NCBI RefSeq assembly: GCF_015706575.1
Contig: NW_024037076.1
Coordinates: 6,420,777-6,484,776 of the forward strand
Origin: Patiria miniata
Taxonomy: Eukaryota > Echinodermata > Asteroidea > Valvatida > Asterinidae
DNA length: 64,000 nucleotides
Direction: 5' to 3'
Under the pieces are notes generated by a model that was given only the letters and a program-made list of their open reading frames with translations, searched no databases and was not told the origin of the DNA. This document shows positions 61,891 to 64,000 of this stretch, piece after piece. The position numbers and the translations under genes are program-made. How positions within the stretch are numbered: the stretch's first letter is position 1; each line of letters begins with the position of its first letter.

Positions 61891-62188
61891 TAGTCTTGAT
61901 CCAAGGCTGGATTTGCATTTCAGTCCCCGTAATAGAGCTGGTTCCCGACAAGCAGTGTAAAACCACCGCGGCGGCAGAGGTCACTATCAACAAGATGAAT
62001 CAAATTCAGTCTTGGGAATTTTGGCAGTGTCACCCGGGAAATTACAAGCAAGGATTATGCACGTGCATTAGCCTGAATACAGTGTGTAGTTTCTGGTTAG
62101 CACTGCCAAAGTTCTCTAGACCCGATTTGATTCAGGGAGCGGCTGCATTAGGGGAATAAAAACCAAATGCAGTCTTGGACCAAGACTA
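61891..62188. mobile_element. MITE-like element downstream of the collagen gene
   Basis: A roughly 298 bp element with ends TAGTCTTGATCCAAGGCTGG and (complement) GTAGTCTTGGTCCAAGACTG, both followed by a similar GCATTT stretch. It contains an open frame that I do not regard as a gene. Confidence 0.6.
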
Positions 62189-62365
62189 CCACCAATAATG
62201 ACCAGAGCAATAAATCAAGAGTGAGAGGGAAATTTGTCAAGTGATTGTTTAGAATTAATATATTGAGGGCATATCAGGTGAAGGATTTCTCCATATGTTA
62301 TTAACATGCAGTTGAGTTGGCCCAGCTTCATCAGTTATTGACTTCTCACTACCATGTGTTGTACA

Positions 62366-62825
62366 CAGGGTTCCCACAGTCCTGAAACAATCCTGGAACA
62401 TCCTGGAATGTTATAGCTATCATGGAAAGTCATGGAATTTTGTTGTTTTTACAAGATTTCATGGAAAGTGTATATTCCAAGAAACAAATTTATGGAAAAA
62501 GTCATGGAACCCTGCACAACCCATACGTGATGATGTTGAATTTTCCTATAGCAGTCTTCCAGTTTGCAATCCAGTTTACTGCACTTCTTCTTTATGCATG
62601 TATGCTCTAATACTTGTTGCATGTTCAATGTACAATTGTCATGCTTTCTTGGTGCTCAGTGGTCTTGTGACAAACTGGAAAGTGCAAAAGGCTCCTAAGA
62701 TGCAAAACAGCATAGGAATTAGTCATGGATAGCCCTAATTTTGTCATGGAAAAGTCATGGAAAAGTCATGGAAAAGTCATGGAAAAGTCATGGAATTCCC
62801 ATTTTAAGATTTCTGTGGGAACCCT
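62366..62825. mobile_element. TCATGGAAAA-type interspersed repeat, copy 2
   Basis: This copy has near-perfect inverted ends CAGGGTTCCCACAG and CTGTGGGAACCCT, 460 bp apart. Near its right end it contains about five tandem copies of TCATGGAAAAG (about 62742-62795). It lies just before the thyroglobulin-domain exon. Confidence 0.75.
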
Positions 62826-62973
62826 ATGTTCAGTTTCTCGTTGCCTCGCAAGCAATATCACAGATTTTTCATATACATTTCATGTGGCACAGCAAAATTC
62901 AGTAATATCAACATGCAATTTTGTTGGGTTACTTCACACACTGATATGGTCTGCCTTTCCTCTGCTCCCCACC

Positions 62974-63200
62974 CTAGGGGGCACATATTGGCATCCCCTG
63001 TGTCACACTATCAGCTAGCTGTTCCCCTGTCAGTGTGTCCACACACCAGCAGAGTTCACTCTCTATGTAGCACTGCACTGGCTGGTACCGTCCATGCTCA
63101 TCACAGACTGGTATGTAGATGTGACCGGAGCCTTCATCAATGTCCAGAGTGGATTCCGCTTCTACACGGCGGGCCAGACAATCGAAGGTCAGCTTGGGAT
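62974..63200 (-). CDS. Thyroglobulin type-1 domain exon, partial gene running off the right edge
   Basis: The minus-strand exon opens after CATCTGCAG with a split Asp codon and reads DPKLTFDCLARR, then YIPVCDEHGRYQPVQCY, ELCWCVDTLTGEQLADS and MPICAP before TAG. Cys...YxPxCDxxGxYxPxQC...CWCVDxxTGxxL...C is the thyroglobulin type-1 signature, found in secreted matrix and protease-inhibitor proteins (nidogen, SMOC, testican and others). The in-frame stop just after the last Cys suggests the final coding exon. A weak donor (ATAT/GTGCCC) near the end cannot be excluded. The gene converges on the collagen gene. I cannot assign a family member from one domain. Confidence 0.82.
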
Positions 63201-64000
63201 CTGCAGATGGTGAGAAAAACATTGATTTTATTTATTTGAATTGGGAGGATTTTGTTAAACTTTCCAAATACACCGTCCTCCAGTGCTTCAAAATGGTGGT
63301 GTTTGGCAGCTTGTAACTTTGGTATGTTAACTCTCCACTTGTAAAAAGCTGATAATCTCGGTTCAAAATGACACAGTGACTCGCTTGAGACAAAGAGCTG
63401 ACACATTGGATGGAGCATCATAATTAATTTTCTTATTCCGTCTTAGTAAGACAATTGATACTGTACTCGGAGACATTATACGGCAGTAGATTGAAAAAAA
63501 TGCTGGCATTTTACAAATTCTCATTTTATATGTCAAATTTCAAAGGAATTAAGTTACTTGGATATGAAGAGTTTAACTTTTAAGAATAAAAACAATACAG
63601 CAGCTGTCTCTAAACTTCATTTTTTGCTTTTAGTAATCTTAAATTGTGTTTAACTATATAACAGCCGTTGAAACTGACTATTGGCAGCCAGGAGAGAGCT
63701 TTTAAAGGTAACAAAATGGTGTTTATTGCATTTTGGAAATAACCTTGTCATGAATGGCACAAGAACTTGCACAAGTAATTATAATAAGTAGTATTTGGTT
63801 AAAAATACATTTAAGGTTATATTTTCAAAGATAAAGGCAGTATATAGGCTTGTAAATTATGACTTTGAAGTTTCACTACACATCATACAAGTTTATTTGC
63901 CAAATACAATTCTTTCATTGGTCAAAGTTTCAGTGCACGTCGGGGAAGTAAAAGCAATTATTCTGCACTTGCTACGCTCATATTGTTGTTCACCTGGCCA
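63201..64000. other. Right edge, intron of the thyroglobulin-domain gene
   Basis: This is presumably intron of the minus-strand gene. I find no further exon with a recognisable domain. Confidence 0.4.

Noticed and set aside
61854-62159. Open frame of 101 codons downstream of the collagen gene
   Set aside because: It lies mostly within an inverted-repeat element (61891-62188) and matches no known domain.
63676-63710. Possible short plus-strand exon between AG and GTAACA near the right edge
   Set aside because: Only about 40 bases with no recognisable sequence; the splice-like ends may be chance.
1-64000. CRISPR array, bacterial operon or prophage
   Set aside because: The window is intron-rich animal DNA; no regular spaced repeats or prokaryotic gene arrangement is present.

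Overview
The window is invertebrate animal genomic DNA: AT-rich, intron-rich, and crowded with short inverted-repeat transposon remnants, tRNA-derived repeats and poly-G/poly-C runs. The host genes and a Penelope-like element suggest a marine invertebrate, possibly a deuterostome, but the species cannot be fixed from the sequence alone.

Almost the whole window is one plus-strand gene, a TSPN-bearing fibrillar procollagen, which I resolve into 46 exons from the start codon at 3374 to the stop at 58825. The order is: signal-peptide exon (3374-3638, with an alternative shorter form); a four-exon thrombospondin-N-terminal/laminin-G-like domain (13078-16420); a Pro/Thr-rich linker (17693-17995); a short acidic exon (18961-19086); a triple helix in 34 exons (20430-54184) built mostly from 45, 54, 99, 108 and 162 bp units and ending in four GPP triplets; and a COLF1 C-propeptide in five exons (55116-58825) ending in AVCFL. 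Splice phases agree across every junction I checked, apart from one exon that is one base short. The chain would be about 1,610-1,680 residues. The helix has about 1,016 residues, close to the canonical fibrillar length, but carries about 16 breaks in the Gly-X-Y pattern, mostly in its C-terminal half. The C-propeptide has only six cysteines; the two missing ones are C2 and C3, those used for inter-chain bonds in other procollagens.

Intron 21 holds the main mobile element, a 4.6 kb Penelope-like retroelement in sense orientation (31278-35861). It has near-identical 220 bp repeats at its ends, a third copy in tandem, a separate upstream ORF and a reverse transcriptase region, but no GIY-YIG endonuclease that I can see. 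An unrelated Penelope-type GIY-YIG fragment lies antisense just before exon 44. The other introns hold many non-autonomous DNA transposons: Tc1/mariner-like palindromes with TA target sites, PIF/Harbinger-like elements with TWA target sites, an 8-bp-target-site element, and several of unknown class. There are also tRNA-derived repeats, one of them inside an 80 bp inverted repeat. Several elements end within 20-30 bp of a collagen 3' splice site.

At the right edge a minus-strand exon encoding a thyroglobulin type-1 domain (62974-63200) marks a second, convergent gene that runs off the window.
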